Assembly (NCBI GenBank): GCA_023846275.1
Contig: CM043875.1
Location: 23,192,593-23,256,592, forward strand
DNA length: 64,000 nucleotides
Origin: Vanilla planifolia
Lineage: Eukaryota > Streptophyta > Magnoliopsida > Asparagales > Orchidaceae
Direction of reading: 5' to 3'
This document shows positions 11,608 to 23,745 of this stretch, in pieces (position 1 is the stretch's first letter; every line of letters starts with the position of its first letter). Position numbers and translations under genes: made by a program. Below the pieces are notes generated by a model. The model had not been told where the DNA came from and did no database searches. It saw only the letters and a program-made list of their open reading frames with translations.

Positions 11608-12220
11608 ATTAATAAGAGCTAATTGTAGTGCACAACTCTTTTCATAAGAACTCAATCTCTATGTGGGAAATTATTGAGGCATGAAACTTTATATGGTTGT
11701 ACAAGTTCATACAATTTTAGACAATTCATTCTTTGATAAAATTGTTATGTAGGAATGATCTTAAAATTGTAGCAAGCATTATGTAACATTACAGGTGTTC
11801 TTCTTAGACATAAATAATACATTCAAGTACATTTAAGATATGAAAAAACCATGAAACAATTCATTCATGGCTCTATAAAAATTGACCAAACTAGTGATTA
11901 TGGTACGCATTAATGGAATAATGCAAAATGGTTATTTACAACATTTTAGTAGCACTACTCTATTGTGAACTCATTATAATTACTTTTTAAAGGTAAAGAA
12001 GGAAAGGGTTACTAAAAAATTGACTGAGTGAAGAAGCTTACTTTTAATGAAACTCTAGCCTTCTTCCTTCCTCCCTCAAGACTATTGTGAGTGAGTGCTT
12101 GTCCAACACTATGAAAGTCGCTCGTAATCTCCTCTAAAATTTTAATAAAGATCTTTTGAAGTGTGGTTGTCATATTCTTGTGTATAGGTTTTTATTACAA
12201 TCTTTTTGCCTTTAGTTTCT
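11608..12220 (+). repeat. Probable Copia-2 3' LTR
   Basis: A purine-rich AAGTGGAAGA (11598-11607) is followed by TATTAATAAGAGCTAATTG, which fits a polypurine tract and an LTR start of the TGTTAGGAGCTAATTG type with decay. The stretch 12050-12220 (CTTCCTCC-rich, then a T-rich run) looks like a transcribed leader. The right end is not defined and no second copy exists for comparison. Confidence 0.4.
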
Positions 12221-15200
12221 TCTTGTATTTTGTTTTCCCTTATTCAAAGTATTTTACGATTGCTATATATTTTTTTCATTATGAATTGAGTATTATAATA
12301 TTTATTTATGTGTTTTTGAATGTAATAATTTATTTGTGAAACTATTTCAAAGAGTTTATTTGTATATCAATTGACCATACATATGGTAATTGAGATTGAA
12401 AATGCCCACAATGGATTGATCCTATGATTTTTCTCATGCAAATTAGTTTGGACCACATGCCCAATGTTTTTGGACATCATAGTTGATTTAATTTTTTTCA
12501 GTATGACTCAATTCTTGCAATCATGGCTATTTTAAAATTTGAATAAAGAGAGGAAGAATTTGGCATATTTTCATAATACAGCCCTTAATCAATTACTTCC
12601 ATGTTAAAACCCCATAATCTAAAGTGTTCAACATAAAACATTTTTGTTGTGATATGAGTATCTAGATAACTCAATAGTTTGATAGAATATTAGTAGCAAC
12701 AATAATATCAAAGTTGAGACTATTCAAGACTAAATTTTTTAAATAAGATAATTAAACATGTAATGATGCTATTTAATTTCAATTCTATGGAGCACATTAT
12801 CCTTAGGCATTTTTATAGCTTGTAGTTTTAAGCTCAAATAGAGGCAACACAACTATGGAAGGATACAATCCCATTCTTGATTAAGATCACATAACAAAAT
12901 TAGAGAAAAATAAAATTTCACATAAACTCTTCACATGGTAGAAACATTTCTCTAACATACTGTTTTTAGATCATGGAAAACAAAAATAAGACACAAGAAT
13001 GTGGAATTTGTCCGCATGGAAACAAGGCAACCACAAGCTTTTTCCTTGTTGCGATAAATCGAAGAGAGCAAAAGCCCATGTTGTACTTCCACATAATTAC
13101 GACCTCAACCAACCAATGATTTGATAGGAACCAACCAATCACTCTTAGTGGTACAAAGACAAAGATCTCAATGCACATTCCACAATAGTGACAGCCTCCA
13201 AATAATATGGGAGGATGAGTCCCAACGTTTCCCATGTGGACTGAGGTCATCAAAACACTTTAAAGGTAAGGGATATCCTCCATAGATAACGTGCCCTTTA
13301 ACCATACTATATTGAGATTTGGGTGGAGTGTTCCAACATTTCTCAATACAACAGTGATATAAGATCATTTATAGAAAGACTATATTTAGTAAGCATATTT
13401 GAAAAGATAGTTTACTTGATGTCTTTACAATTTTACCAAAAAAAATTCTAAAAAAATTTTAGCTATTGAATTATGTAGAATAGTAGACGACAATTATGCT
13501 CAACCTTGTAGAAGAATAAGACATATAGAGTCACAAGCTACATAAATTATTTGATTTTAACAAAACTAATCCTGTCTTATCCAAACTTATTTAGTTGATA
13601 ATAATTTGGTGTAAATTGAGATTTCAAAAGAGGTGATTTACTCACCACCTATCGTTATCTTATATATCTATATTATGGCTTCTTATTGATAAAATATACT
13701 CTCTTATTAAGGTGTTCTATTAGTTCAAATTATTACCTTGCTGGTTCATTGCATTTAGTTTTATTTGACACTTTTGTAACAAATGCCATTATTGCAACAT
13801 TCAACAATAAAGCTTAATTGATGCATGGCACCTACCACATGAGGCGAAGTCTCTATGTTGATCTTTTGCTTTTTTACAGCCAAATATGTATATAAATCAT
13901 CCACGTAAAGTTCTCTTGATTAAACGTTTACTATTTTCACTGCAAAGGAGATAAATAGAGCTCAGGGAAGAAAAAGAGGCATTAATGATTCCTTGTATAC
14001 CTCGGATTAGTTTTAGAAGAAAAAATAACCAGAAAAATTATTGCAATTTTCACACACCGCATATTTAAGCAAATCACACAAAGAGAACCAGTTCATGTTA
14101 ACTGGAGGATCAGAAATGAAGGGTTCATGCCTCTTGGTGATTCATGAGCAAAATTTACTAGGTAACATCATTCATCCGAGAATCAGGCCCAACTGCTATT
14201 GGAAGAAGTTGATAGGGAAGCTTTATTCCGTACTTTTTCCTTCATGCCCAACACTACAGTAACAGTGAAAAGGCAGTTAAACATTTCCAAGGTACTTCGT
14301 CGTACGAATCTCAAAAGAGCTTCGGTGAAATTGGCTAAGCCGCTTGCTTAATTTGCCTTGCTTTGAGGTGATAACCCAGCTGCATTAGTCGAACCCAATT
14401 ACTCATCTTGCAGCGGACAGAAAGTGTTAACCTCTTCAATCCACGGATTTATTATGTGAATAAGCACAACAAAACAATGGTTAATAGCAGTGCGAGTAGT
14501 TTTTTCACCAGTTCCAGTAGGCTTTTGTTTGAGATTACTGCTTTTATTCTATATTTTGTTATCATCATATAGTTTAAAAGACAAGGATACAATCACTACT
14601 TGTTTTTAAAAAAAAAAATAAATAAAGAATTACATTAAACTAGCTATATTATAATTTATAAGCAAATGCTTAAAAAACTCCAAGTTCCATTAAACTCCCA
14701 GCTCCATTAAGCTCAATTCGGCATACAGCTACTGCACACGAAAACCCCATTTGAAATGCTTTGTACGATAGAATCATGCATATTTTATAGTTTTGATACT
14801 ATGACATGCTCAAATAACAATAAGTTATGCTTGTACTTGTTTGATGAACTGAATCATCTTTGTCTAGTATAGTGATCAGTGTAGTATGTTGATTTATCGT
14901 GCCAATCCGATCAAAGTTATCTTGAAGTTCGTATTTTACATTGGGGTCACCGTTTGTTGCTATTATCATAGGTATGTGATTTGAAATTGTATCCACGTGA
15001 TTAGATCGGCGCTTGTCTAGTTGACATAAAAGTTCGAGTAGCTTATCATTTAATATTGTACTTGTACAATTTGGTATGAAAATAAATAGTATCTTTAAAA
15101 TTTGGATTGATCATAATAGTACTATCTCTTAGTGTTTGTAAGTTATGGAGTCCTTGCATGTGTTTGTCTACATAGTTGAATGATTTGTGGTTGTACTAGA

Positions 15201-15600
15201 GTGATATGATGAGTGCATAATAGGCCATCATAGCACTGCACCAAACGTGAAGTTGAAGGTTGTCTTGTCTTTGTACCATTGATGATGAAAATGAATGTTG
15301 TTTGCAAATTTTAGAACAGTTTGATAGATGATTGTACTTGTTAGATGTGTAGCATGGAGGAACAATACCCTTAATGTCTATATCATAATAATATGAGATG
15401 AAACTGTAATATCAAAGAAACTATATACTGGCTTAGTAGTGTAGGCCAAATAAAAAATTGTAGCAGAACGAAATTATCCGACGTATTGTATGACTTTGGA
15501 AAACAACTATTCCTGGCAACTATCTTGAGCATCATCACCACGAACTCAATGTATGAGTAGATTTTGAATATTGTATGAAGAGAGAAAGTAAGGGACCTGC
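12221..15600. other. Unassigned, possibly low-copy sequence
   Basis: No transposon domain is seen. Two blocks are clearly less AT-rich than their surroundings: 12960-13370, and 13800-14480. The open frames there (95 and 66 codons on the minus strand at 12966-13368, 73 codons on the plus strand at 14041-14262) show no motif, no partner exon and no family resemblance that I recognise. An A-rich run lies at 14606-14625. 14780-15400 repeats short TTGTACTTGT-like words. Degraded host DNA or an unrecognised transposon are both possible. Confidence 0.35.
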
Positions 15601-15624
15601 ACCTCCAAATTGGACCAAGACTTC

Positions 15625-15719
15625 GATATATCGAGGAAACTGTGTTGAAGTCCAAAGACCCGATACTGTCAAATTTACAGCTACTTGCACAAAAGAATAC
15701 ACAGTTTCCTCGATATATC
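15625..15719. repeat. Perfect 21-bp inverted repeat, 53-base loop
   Basis: GATATATCGAGGAAACTGTG(T) at 15625-15645 is repeated as its exact reverse complement at 15699-15719. A few further bases pair outside the arms if one bulge is allowed (CTT at 15621-15623 with AAG at 15720-15722). No target duplication is evident and the loop does not fold well by eye. It lies just beyond the 3' end of LINE-1. Confidence 0.9.
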
Positions 15720-15779
15720 AAGAACAAGAGAAAGCCTGTGTATTGTTATTAATTTTTTGCAATACCTCTATTAGCATCT

Positions 15780-15972
15780 AGTCCAAATTAATAGAGCATG
15801 TGATCATATCGAAAGCCTCCTTGTAATCCCTCTTAATGATAGCTTTGTATATTTGTTGTTTAGAACACCAAAATAACATTTTATAGGCAAAAAGAATTGT
15901 AGCCTCTAGCTTTATTATTTTCCCAATTGTTTCATAAATAGCATGAATTAGATTACCTTTACTATCTATCAT
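15780..15972 (-). pseudogene. LINE-1 C-terminal RNase H-like domain
   Basis: The minus-strand frame 15972-15778 reads as the RVT_3/RNase H-like domain found at the C-terminus of plant L1 ORF2: DSKGNLIHAI, then GKIIKLEA, an Ala/Leu helix, and AIIKRDYKEAFDMI, which in the family is IxExDSxxxxxxI. The acidic Asp of the last motif has become part of RDY. It is open for 64 codons, the best-kept stretch of the LINE. Confidence 0.75.
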
Positions 15973-16199
15973 TGTTGCTTCTTAAACCAAATCTAAAACA
16001 CTACTATAAATATTAATCTTTTTAACCGATTGCTTGTAGGTGGGATCTAGAATAATTTCTCAATGCATTTTACGCTCTTTCGTTGCAAGGTGGAATGTAG
16101 TCCTAGCAGACAGGAAATTATCTTGTAGGCTGGCTTGTATTAAACAATAACATTAAAAAGTGTGTATACATTGAGAATTTTTATGGAAGATGATTTGAA

Positions 16200-17200
16200 A
16201 GATTGACAACTTGGATTCTTCATAGATTTTCTTATTCCTCGCCTTCTAGAGATTTCATCATATCAAGAGTGGGATTTATTAGATGATTTGCTGAAATGTA
16301 GAGATCTTGGTCATGTTTTCCCACCATTGTGTCAATGTACCATTGATTGACATCCTACTTTGTAAGGGATCCCAAAACTTTTGGACATAAAAATCCCAAA
16401 TTTCTTATGCAAGATTACAAGAATTGAAAGCATGATCAATTGTATCTTTCGTTGGATAATGTTGACTTTTAAAGGCCATACAGTTGCTTAACTTTTATAA
16501 TTGTGTTGCAAAAGATAATGAGTTGTTAAGGATTCTCCATAGCAACATTGATATCTTGGTTGGATATATAGAATTCTAGATCTACTTACATAGTATATTC
16601 TCAAAATCTTTCCTCATAATTACATTTTATGTAGATTTAAGAGTGAATTGACCCTTCTCGATTTCGATCTAGTAAGGGAGATCACTGTCTTTGATTTGAA
16701 TGTCAAACTTCCTATTGATTCATGCATTGTTTCAAAAAATTTTATCTTATGTTTATTGTTTTGCAATGCTACTGCCATCATAACGACCCATAAGCTCTTT
16801 TCTATCAACTTGTAATACCTTTTTATTGTATAAGCTTGAGCAATCTCATTTAAATTCTTAATACCCAACTTATGTTCTTCAATTTGGTACCATGAATTGT
16901 TTCAACTAATGTAATATGTGTATAATGCCTTGGTCTCTCTACAAAAAAGAATTCATTATCAACTCTAAACTTTGGATGATTTGCTTTGGAGGATGTCTTG
17001 TCATAAGTGAGTGAATTGGAAAGGAATTGAGAATATGTTATACAAATATCAATCTATCACTTATAGACAATAAACTCTTCTTTTAGATAGTTATTCTTTT
17101 TTCCACCTTTTCAACAATATGTTGAAAATATCTATATTTCAATCTACTATTAAGAGGTGGACCAGCTAAGTAAATAATTGGCAACTAATCATGTTTAAAT
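16200..17200 (-). pseudogene. LINE-1 post-RT and zf-RVT region
   Basis: The minus strand between RT and RNase H contains, at 16868-16800, MGIKNLNEIAQAYTIKR, the plant LINE signature that normally reads GGLGIRxLxxxNxA, followed by a Leu/Trp-containing helix. Lower down, near 16520-16440, a Cys-containing stretch (FCNTI...KQLYGL) may stand for the zf-RVT motif. An 82-codon open frame at 16620-16868 is part of this ORF2. The 17200-16900 stretch fits the long linker with YFQHIVEKV. Function is likely RNA or DNA binding in the family; here it is dead. Confidence 0.75.
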
Positions 17201-17379
17201 CCTAAAATCCTATATATATATTGAATTTCCATAGATGACATTTGTTTGCCATGATGTAATTTGGATTTCTTTGGATTAATTTTTATTCTTGACAATAATT
17301 AAAAGTGATCTAAGATTTTGCTTGAAGCTTTTATAGATCTAAGATCTTGTTAAAAATAATCATATGACTCGTATAATAA

Positions 17380-18410
17380 AGGTGAGCTGCAACAGGATAG
17401 CCCTAAAAAGTGGCATGATATTGTATTTTTTGGAACTCATGTTATTTTTGAATGCCCTATTGAATGCTTTCATAACAATGATGAAAAGCAAAGATGAAAT
17501 ATGGCTTCCTTGCTACAAGTCTCTTGATAGTTGGTTTCTCGAAGAAACGATTAGTTTAGCTGTTGCCCATTATTGAAAACCATGTATTACCAATAATATT
17601 TTAATTAGTCTTGAGAACTTAGCTAAAAATTGAAATCTATCTAGCACCTTAAGTAGGAACTCCTGAGATATAGTGTCAATGGTATTTTTAATATCATGCT
17701 TGATGATGTAAATATTCCATCTAGTTTTGTTATTAATTGATTTGACCAACTCACATGTGATCAGAATGTTATCTATATAATCCCTATCATGAATAAAGGC
17801 TATTTATTCTAGTGAGATAAACTTGGCCATTACAACGTGCAGCTTACTAGCAAGTAATTTTCATAGGAATTTAAATGTAAAGTTTGATGTGCTTATCAAC
17901 CTAAAGTCTTGTAATATGATAAGAGATTTCATTTTTGGGGTGAGGGCCAGATTTACAATGTAGAGAACTTAGGAATTCATTTACCAGATAGAAAATCATT
18001 ATCTTTTGCAAGGAGATTTGATGCAAATATTTCCCAACATTTTGTGAAGAAAATTGTATTAAAACATTTAGACCAAAAGCACTCTCTTTATTAGATTAAA
18101 AGTTGACCTCTTTGATCTCTTCTATGGTGACTCCTTATCAAGGTGTGAATTGTCTTTCACTATGAGAACTTGAGGAATGTGTGTTAAGATATCTTCATCA
18201 AGTGTGATTTCCTTGTAATGTATAAGGGATAGGAAGAAAACTAGAGCACCCTCCTATATTTGACGATCCTCAAAAAATTTAACTCTATTTATTTCAAGGA
18301 TTTTTGAGATGCAAAGACAACTTCTTTGCTCTTTAACTCACTCATGAAAATATTTTGTATTTTTTTCACCCTCCTTTAACCATTTTGCTCCAACCTTCTT
18401 ATGTGTGTAG
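17380..18410 (-). pseudogene. LINE-1 reverse transcriptase domain (broken)
   Basis: Minus-strand motifs in family order: KWLKEGEKNTKYFHE (about 18400-18345), FRLISTSNFTFKF (about 17935-17895, the FRPIS motif), LVKSINNK (about 17760-17730), DIKNTIDTIS plus EFLLKVLDRF (about 17700-17635, the first catalytic Asp block, normally KAYDxxxWxFL), and the HISSLLFIIVMKAFNRA segment (about 17500-17440, normally GDPxSPxLF). The order and spacing are those of plant L1 ORF2, which primes on nicked chromosomal DNA. Frames change several times and stops are present. The YADD region beyond it is not clearly legible. Confidence 0.85.
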
Positions 18411-18485
18411 GAATCTTCTGTTAATTCATCAATAAAAGTTTGATTGCTTGACTAAGCTTATATCTATTTTCCTTAGAGTTATTCT

Positions 18486-20474
18486 TGTTATGTCATCTTT
18501 GTGTGTGATGAGTCAAGCCTTAAATGTTTTGCATGTTATTCGAATAGACTTGTTTAAGATGAATCAAGTGTAGTTTCTAATGAAAAAGTCACGCACCTTA
18601 AAAGATGGTGAATTAATGGTCTTCAAAGCACCTTAGAGTGTTCAAAAAGTGTTTAACTTGTTGATTTTATGGGCAATCTCATCAATCTCAAATCATATTC
18701 AATCATCTCCTTGATTTAGCAAGCAAATAGGATTTCATTTTTGAATCTACAATCAATTTCTTAGTTAAATTCCATCCAAGTTAAAATTTTATGTTAGTTT
18801 GTTTGCCAAATCTTGATTAAATTAAAAAATTAATTCTATTAAATTTTTAATAATTGAAATATAAAATTTTTAGCCACATCTTAACTTGCAAAGCCCTTGA
18901 GCCAAGCAAGCTCAACCTGGCAAGCACTTGCTAGGAAAATTGGCTCAAGCCCATTCAAGCTGACTATGAATCTTGAATTTGATTGGGGTAAGGCAATGGA
19001 TCGAGCTAGGTAGCACTTGAAATTATACGTTTGAGTTGACCCATAAACCTGTATGTTACGAGTATGCCTAGCAGATGAATTTTTGAGCACACAAGGGGGA
19101 GCCAGCCCCATTTTGGCTCTACATATCATGTTTGCATGAATGCATATAAACTCAAAAGGCTCCTCTTTTTCTACAACATGGGACTAAAAACTTTCCCCTA
19201 TCTACATCCAAACTTAGCAGCACTCAGCACCATCCAATTACGCTTTTTGTAATCGCACGATGGAGACCATCTCCAACTTTAAATTATGATCTTAATAGAT
19301 CCAATCATCCATTTGATGAGTTGATAAGATGATTACTACTTCATCCACTGTAACTGATTGATCCATCTAACGATCTTGATCTCGTCTGACTTCATTAGAT
19401 GACTATCTTTATTTCCATCGTCTGACATAATTTATTCTTGATTTGATGGTTAATATTTCTCTATAATTCAGATCTAATCCTAATTTTATTATTGTTAAAT
19501 TAAATGATCAAGATCTCATCTGACATGATCGGATGGCTAAGATCAAATCTGGCTTAATCGAACCGTTCATAACTTATTCACTTATTTAGCATTAGATCTC
19601 ATGATCGGTATTGCTCTTGATCAGATCAAATAGCCCTAGTTCATTCCACTTAATGGCTTATTACTTAGCCATTGCATTGCCATTTTGAAAAATTATTTTA
19701 AAATACATTCTAAGCTATTTGGCTGTAAGATTTCAAATAGCTTTCTTCATTTATTTAATTGATATAATCAAAATGTTTTCTATAAATACCTAACCATTAT
19801 AAATGAAAAACCTGATGAAGGTGAATCAATCTTTAAGATCTCAACAAAACATTGCTCGATATTCTACTGGCAGCAACTACGATTTCTCCTTCTCAAATTG
19901 TCAAAGTTTTGCAGCTAAGCCTTGTACATTTAATCTTTCAAATTCTCATTTCTCATCTTGAATTTAAGCTCATTGTGCCTTGTTACATTAATCAACAAGT
20001 ATAAGAAGTTGTACAAGTTTATCAAAATTTTTTCATCTTGCTATATTTTTCTTTTTCTCTTGGGTTGCATAGCCTAGCATTTGCAAAATCTCGAGTTCAA
20101 TTTAATCTCATAAAAAATTGAGTTGAGGTTTAAGCTCGCAAAAGCCTAGGTTTTAGTTGAACCAGCAAAAGCTAGTAGGTTGGAGGTGAACTGTAAAGAA
20201 AAATCTCAAGTTGTAACATTTTGTTAGTGGTACTTTTCTCAACCTTGGTTGGGGGTGAATGTATATTCTAATTTAAATTGAACCACCTAAAAATGTTGTT
20301 GTCTCATTTCAATTTTTATCTTTATTTTTCTTTATCATATTAAAGATAATATATACATATAATCACGTTTTTCTACAAATATAAAATTATTTTTTTAGAA
20401 ACAAAAAACAAAAATTACTTTTAAAATTCACAATTCACCTCCCTCTTGTGCTTTCCATACTATATTTCATTTTA
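18486..20474 (+). repeat. Copia-3 5' LTR
   Basis: Starts TGTTATGTCATCTTTG and ends TTTCATTTTA, two bases before the primer site. The last CA has become TA, as judged from the homologous end of Copia-4 (ACTTCA). It aligns along its length to 25634-27908. It lacks one 204-bp unit and about 45 bp near 18640 that the 3' LTR has. A TATAAATACC motif at 19781-19790 (also in the 3' LTR at 27201) is a good TATA-box candidate for the element promoter. Confidence 0.88.
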
Positions 20475-20476
20475 AT

Positions 20477-20488
20477 TGGTATCAGAGC
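20477..20488 (+). other. Copia-3 primer-binding site (initiator tRNA-Met)
   Basis: TGGTATCAGAGC, a perfect 12-base match to the plant tRNA-iMet primer site, two bases after the LTR end. Confidence 0.93.
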
Positions 20489-20689
20489 AAGTTCTCTACA
20501 TAAAGTAAGTCAAATCACTTGGGTGATCTATTATGTATATTTTAATTGTTTTGTGTTAGTTTTCTTAATTTTCTTTTTGGTTGTATATTAATTTAAATTT
20601 CTCTTTTATCATTTTATATGATTTCTAAAATACATGTTTGTTAGTTTACTTCTTAAGTTTTTATTCTATTTTCATCAATAATTGATATT

Positions 20690-22200
20690 GGTGCAACACT
20701 TGATGAAGGATCTTCTTTAGTTCGTCCACCATTTTTTATGGGTGAATTTTTTTATATTAGAAAAATAGATTTATAATTTTTATTCAATCAATTGATTTAG
20801 AACTTTGGAAAATACTTACTAAACCATGTGATTTATCTAGAAATTCATGCACAAATGAAATCAAATCTTTTAATGAACTTAATAGTGATCAAAGGAGAAT
20901 GGCACAACTCAATGCATGAGTACTCAATTACCTTCATTGTGGTACATCTCCAAGCAAATTTAATCAAGTTATGAATTTGCATATCACATATGAAGTTTAA
21001 AAAAAATTAGAAGTTACTTATGAAGGCACTTCACAAGTAAAATAAACTAAAATAAATCTTCTTACACATGATCATAAGTTATTTAAAATAGATAAAAGAG
21101 AAAGTATAAAAAAGATGTTTATATGATTTACTAATATTACTAATGGCTTAACAAATCTTAGAAAAGTGCTTTATGGTATAGATCTTATAAGAGAAGAACT
21201 AAGGATTCTACCCAAAGAGCATGATCCTCTTATCATGGTAATAAAGGTGGCCAAAGACATAAATAAGCTCACATTAGATAAGTTACTTAGAGAATTATTA
21301 ATGGCAAGAATTAAGATGAATAGAAGGGTTGAAGAGGAGGCTTCCACTTGTAAGCCAAAGCATAGAGTAAGAAAAGGGGAACATTTGGCATTTAAAGCAA
21401 GCAAGGAAGACTTAGATGTGACATCCATCTCTTCTATGGATTTGGAGGAAAAGGTAAATTTTCATGTTAAAGGTTTAGCAAAATATTTGGCAAAAAGTTT
21501 TGTAAATAGGAATTGGCAAAAGAAGAAAAGGATGGAGAAGATGAAAGTATCAAGATGTTATGATTCTGATCAAACTGGCCATATTAGATCTGATTTTCCA
21601 CAACTCAAAGAAACTAAAAGAAAAGATGAGAAAAAAGGAGAATGAAGAAAAAGAAAACCTTTCTAGCTACTTAGAGAGCTTCAAAAGATTTTGACTCCAC
21701 AACTTCAAATAATGAGGAAAGAATGTTGAGCTTAATGGCAAATGGTGATTCAAGTACATCTAGTGAAGAAGAAGAAGTGAATGAGATAAGTATTTAGTCT
21801 CGTGATGTTCTTCAAAATAATTACATAGAAGTTATCTATACTTTAACTTTTTTAATGAGTGCACATAGAAAATTTAAATGGTTTTACAAAGAAAAGATTG
21901 ATCTTTTAGATTTTTTTTCATGAATGAAGATGAGAAAAAGAAAACAGAAATACATCAAATTTGTGATGAAAATGATTAATTTTTCCAACCAAAAGAATAC
22001 ATTTTCTTTTGAATACATGCAAAACATTTCAATTATTACATGCTTTTATTGTTATAGAAAATGACATACCATCAAAGATTGTAAAATTAGAAAAAATATT
22101 TCTAGTTCGAAATCTTGTTTCAAATGGGTAATTAAAAATAATATGGTGAATGCTCCTTTAGTGAATATTAATGCTCAACCCAAGCTTGCTTTGGTTCTTA
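20690..22200 (+). pseudogene. Copia-3 gag (broken)
   Basis: Gag of the Maximus/SIRE type. From 20690 the reading shows an RPPFFMGEFF segment (normally PxFxGxNYxxW), then ELNSDQRRM, KKLEVTYEGTSQVK (near 21005-21040), and FTNITNGL (near 21128), all landmarks of copia Gag. The open frame 21166-21645 continues with RILPKEHDP...AKDINKL and a Lys-rich tail. Its first knuckle (21555-21600) has lost two cysteines (CYDS..GHIRSDF). A second knuckle at 22041-22083 (CFYCYRK, stop, HTIKDC) is complete apart from one stop. No coat protein could be made. Confidence 0.85.
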
Positions 22201-22229
22201 AGGTTAGAAAATAAAAAAATTAATATAAG

Positions 22230-22258
22230 ATATCTCCACAATCATGGTGTGGAGATAT
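22230..22258. repeat. Small hairpin in Copia-3
   Basis: ATATCTCCACA (22230-22240) and TGTGGAGATAT (22248-22258) are perfect 11-bp arms around seven bases, between gag and protease. Confidence 0.8.
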
Positions 22259-22412
22259 GATGTATTGGAAACATTCTTAGGTTAGAAATAATATACATAG
22301 AAATTTTATGTATAAGAAAACATGCAAATTAAGCAAAATAAAAGTTGTATTTTATGATTATTAAGTTAAAATTTGATAATCTATGTAGCTATACATAAAG
22401 AAAAAATTAAAA

Positions 22413-22757
22413 TCTAGCTCTTGGGTGTTGGATAGTGGATGCCCAAGACATATGATCAGTGATCGATCAAAGTTTGTATCAATAGAATGTATACCAAATC
22501 GACTAGTAATATTAGGAGACAACTCTAAAAAGAAGATAATTAGAATTGGTAATATAGGTATGCCTAATATTTTAGTTTCAAATATTTTCTTATTTTATGG
22601 ATTAAAATTTAATTTAATTAGTATTAATCAATTATGTGATAATGGTTACTTTATTAATTTTGATACTCAATGTTGTAAAATATTAAAAAATGATCAAGTA
22701 TTACTCATTGAAAGAAGAAAAGGTGATACTTATGTGATTAAGTTTGATCAACTTTAA
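22413..22757 (+). pseudogene. Copia-3 protease domain
   Basis: SWVLDSGCPRHM carries the catalytic Asp-Ser-Gly (22428-22436), followed by the typical ILGDNSKKKI and GLKFNLISINQLCDNGY segments. The domain is open for 110 codons and the motif intact. It ends at a stop at 22758, just before the pre-integrase His region. Confidence 0.87.
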
Positions 22758-23745
22758 ACAAGTGGAATAGAATGCCTTGTAACATATTCAAAAGAGAAAA
22801 ATTTATGACATAGAAGACTAGGTCATGTAGATTATTCAACCTTAAAAAAAGTAAGTTAGATATAGTTAGAGGTATTTCTAAACCAAACAAATTTAGTTTG
22901 ACAATATGTGAATCATGCCAAAAAGGAAAGCAAGTTAAATCTTCTTTGAAACCAAAGAATGACTTAACCACTAATAAACCTTTAGAGATAGTTTATTCAA
23001 ACCTTTTTAGACCAAGACAATGCTTGCATTTAGGTGAAAAGAAATACAAATTTGTAATTATTAATGAGTTTTTTAGACATAAGTGGGTTGTATTTCTTAA
23101 GAGTAAAAGTGAGATATTTGAAAATTTTGTTAATTTGATAAAAGAGATAGAAAGACAAACTAATATCAAATTAATTTATATTCAAAGTGATAATGGTTGT
23201 GAATTTAAGGATAAGGATTTCTATAATTATTGTAAGAGCAAGAGAATAAGACATCAATTTACATGTCCTTATATACCTCAATAAAATAGGATTATATAAA
23301 GAAAGAATAGAATATTAGTAGAGATTGGTAAACAATATTGGCTAAATACAATCTACCAAAGTACTTTTGGGTCTGGATAATTAATATGGCTTATTATATA
23401 ATAAATAGAATTAATTTAAGACTAATACTTAAGAAAACTTCTTATAAATTATTTAAAAATAAGAGATCAAATGTTAGCTACTTTTATGTTTTTGGGGGTA
23501 AATGTATCATTCTTAATAATGAAAGAGTTAACTTAAACAAGTTTGATGGAAAACCAAGTATAAGAATTTTCTTAGGATACTCTTCTCTTAGAAAAAATTA
23601 TAGAGTTTGCAACATAAATACTCAAAAGGTAGAAGAATCAATGCATGTAATGTCTGATGAATCTATTCAAGACCCAAGCAATAAAAATTTAGATGAAGAG
23701 ATAAAGTCCTTAGAAAACTTAGATTTGAAAGTGGATGAAGACTAA
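22758..23745 (+). pseudogene. Copia-3 integrase (broken)
   Basis: The zinc-binding region reads HRRLGHVDYSTL (near 22810-22845) and ICESCQKGKQ (near 22903). The catalytic core has lost its first Asp (EIVYSNLFRP near 22990; the family has HSDLFGP), keeps the second (IQSDNGCEF near 23178-23205), and has a stop, TAA, where the Glu of the VVERKNR motif should be (near 23297). The open frame 23338-23745 covers the C-terminal half with YVFGGKC and FLGYSS. Two of three catalytic residues are gone. Confidence 0.87.

Larger units (their letters stand above)
10430..12220 (+). mobile_element. Copia-2: decayed Ty1/copia 3' part
   Basis: RT and RNase H debris (10443-11400), a purine-rich tract and an LTR-like sequence follow in the normal copia order on the plus strand. 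Stops and frameshifts occur every few codons, so it is much older or more mutated than Copia-1. No 5' half was recognised. Confidence 0.6.
15780..18485 (-). mobile_element. LINE-1, 3' portion (L1-type non-LTR retrotransposon)
   Basis: Reading the minus strand from 18485 to 15780 gives, in order, a pre-RT segment with WLKEGEKNT, the RT core, the zf-RVT region and an RNase H domain: the plant L1-clade ORF2 layout. The 5' portion with the endonuclease is at 27909-28870; Copia-3 separates the two. There is no obvious 3' poly(A) (poly(T) on the plus strand) near 15780, so the exact 3' end is unknown. Confidence 0.87.

Noticed and set aside
12966..13368. Two overlapping minus-strand open frames of 95 and 66 codons as a possible gene
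   Set aside because: No motif, start context or partner exons; the two frames conflict, and their length is not unusual for a less AT-rich patch.
14041..14262. A 73-codon plus-strand frame as a small gene
   Set aside because: No family resemblance, and nothing around it suggests a promoter, splice sites or terminator with confidence.
12966..15780. Endogenous pararetrovirus or DNA-transposon origin for the unassigned stretch
   Set aside because: No movement protein, coat-type zinc finger, RT or transposase motif, and no terminal inverted repeats with target duplications were seen.
20477..20488. A tRNA-Met gene at the primer site
   Set aside because: Only the 12-base complement of the tRNA 3' end is present; no cloverleaf surrounds it.
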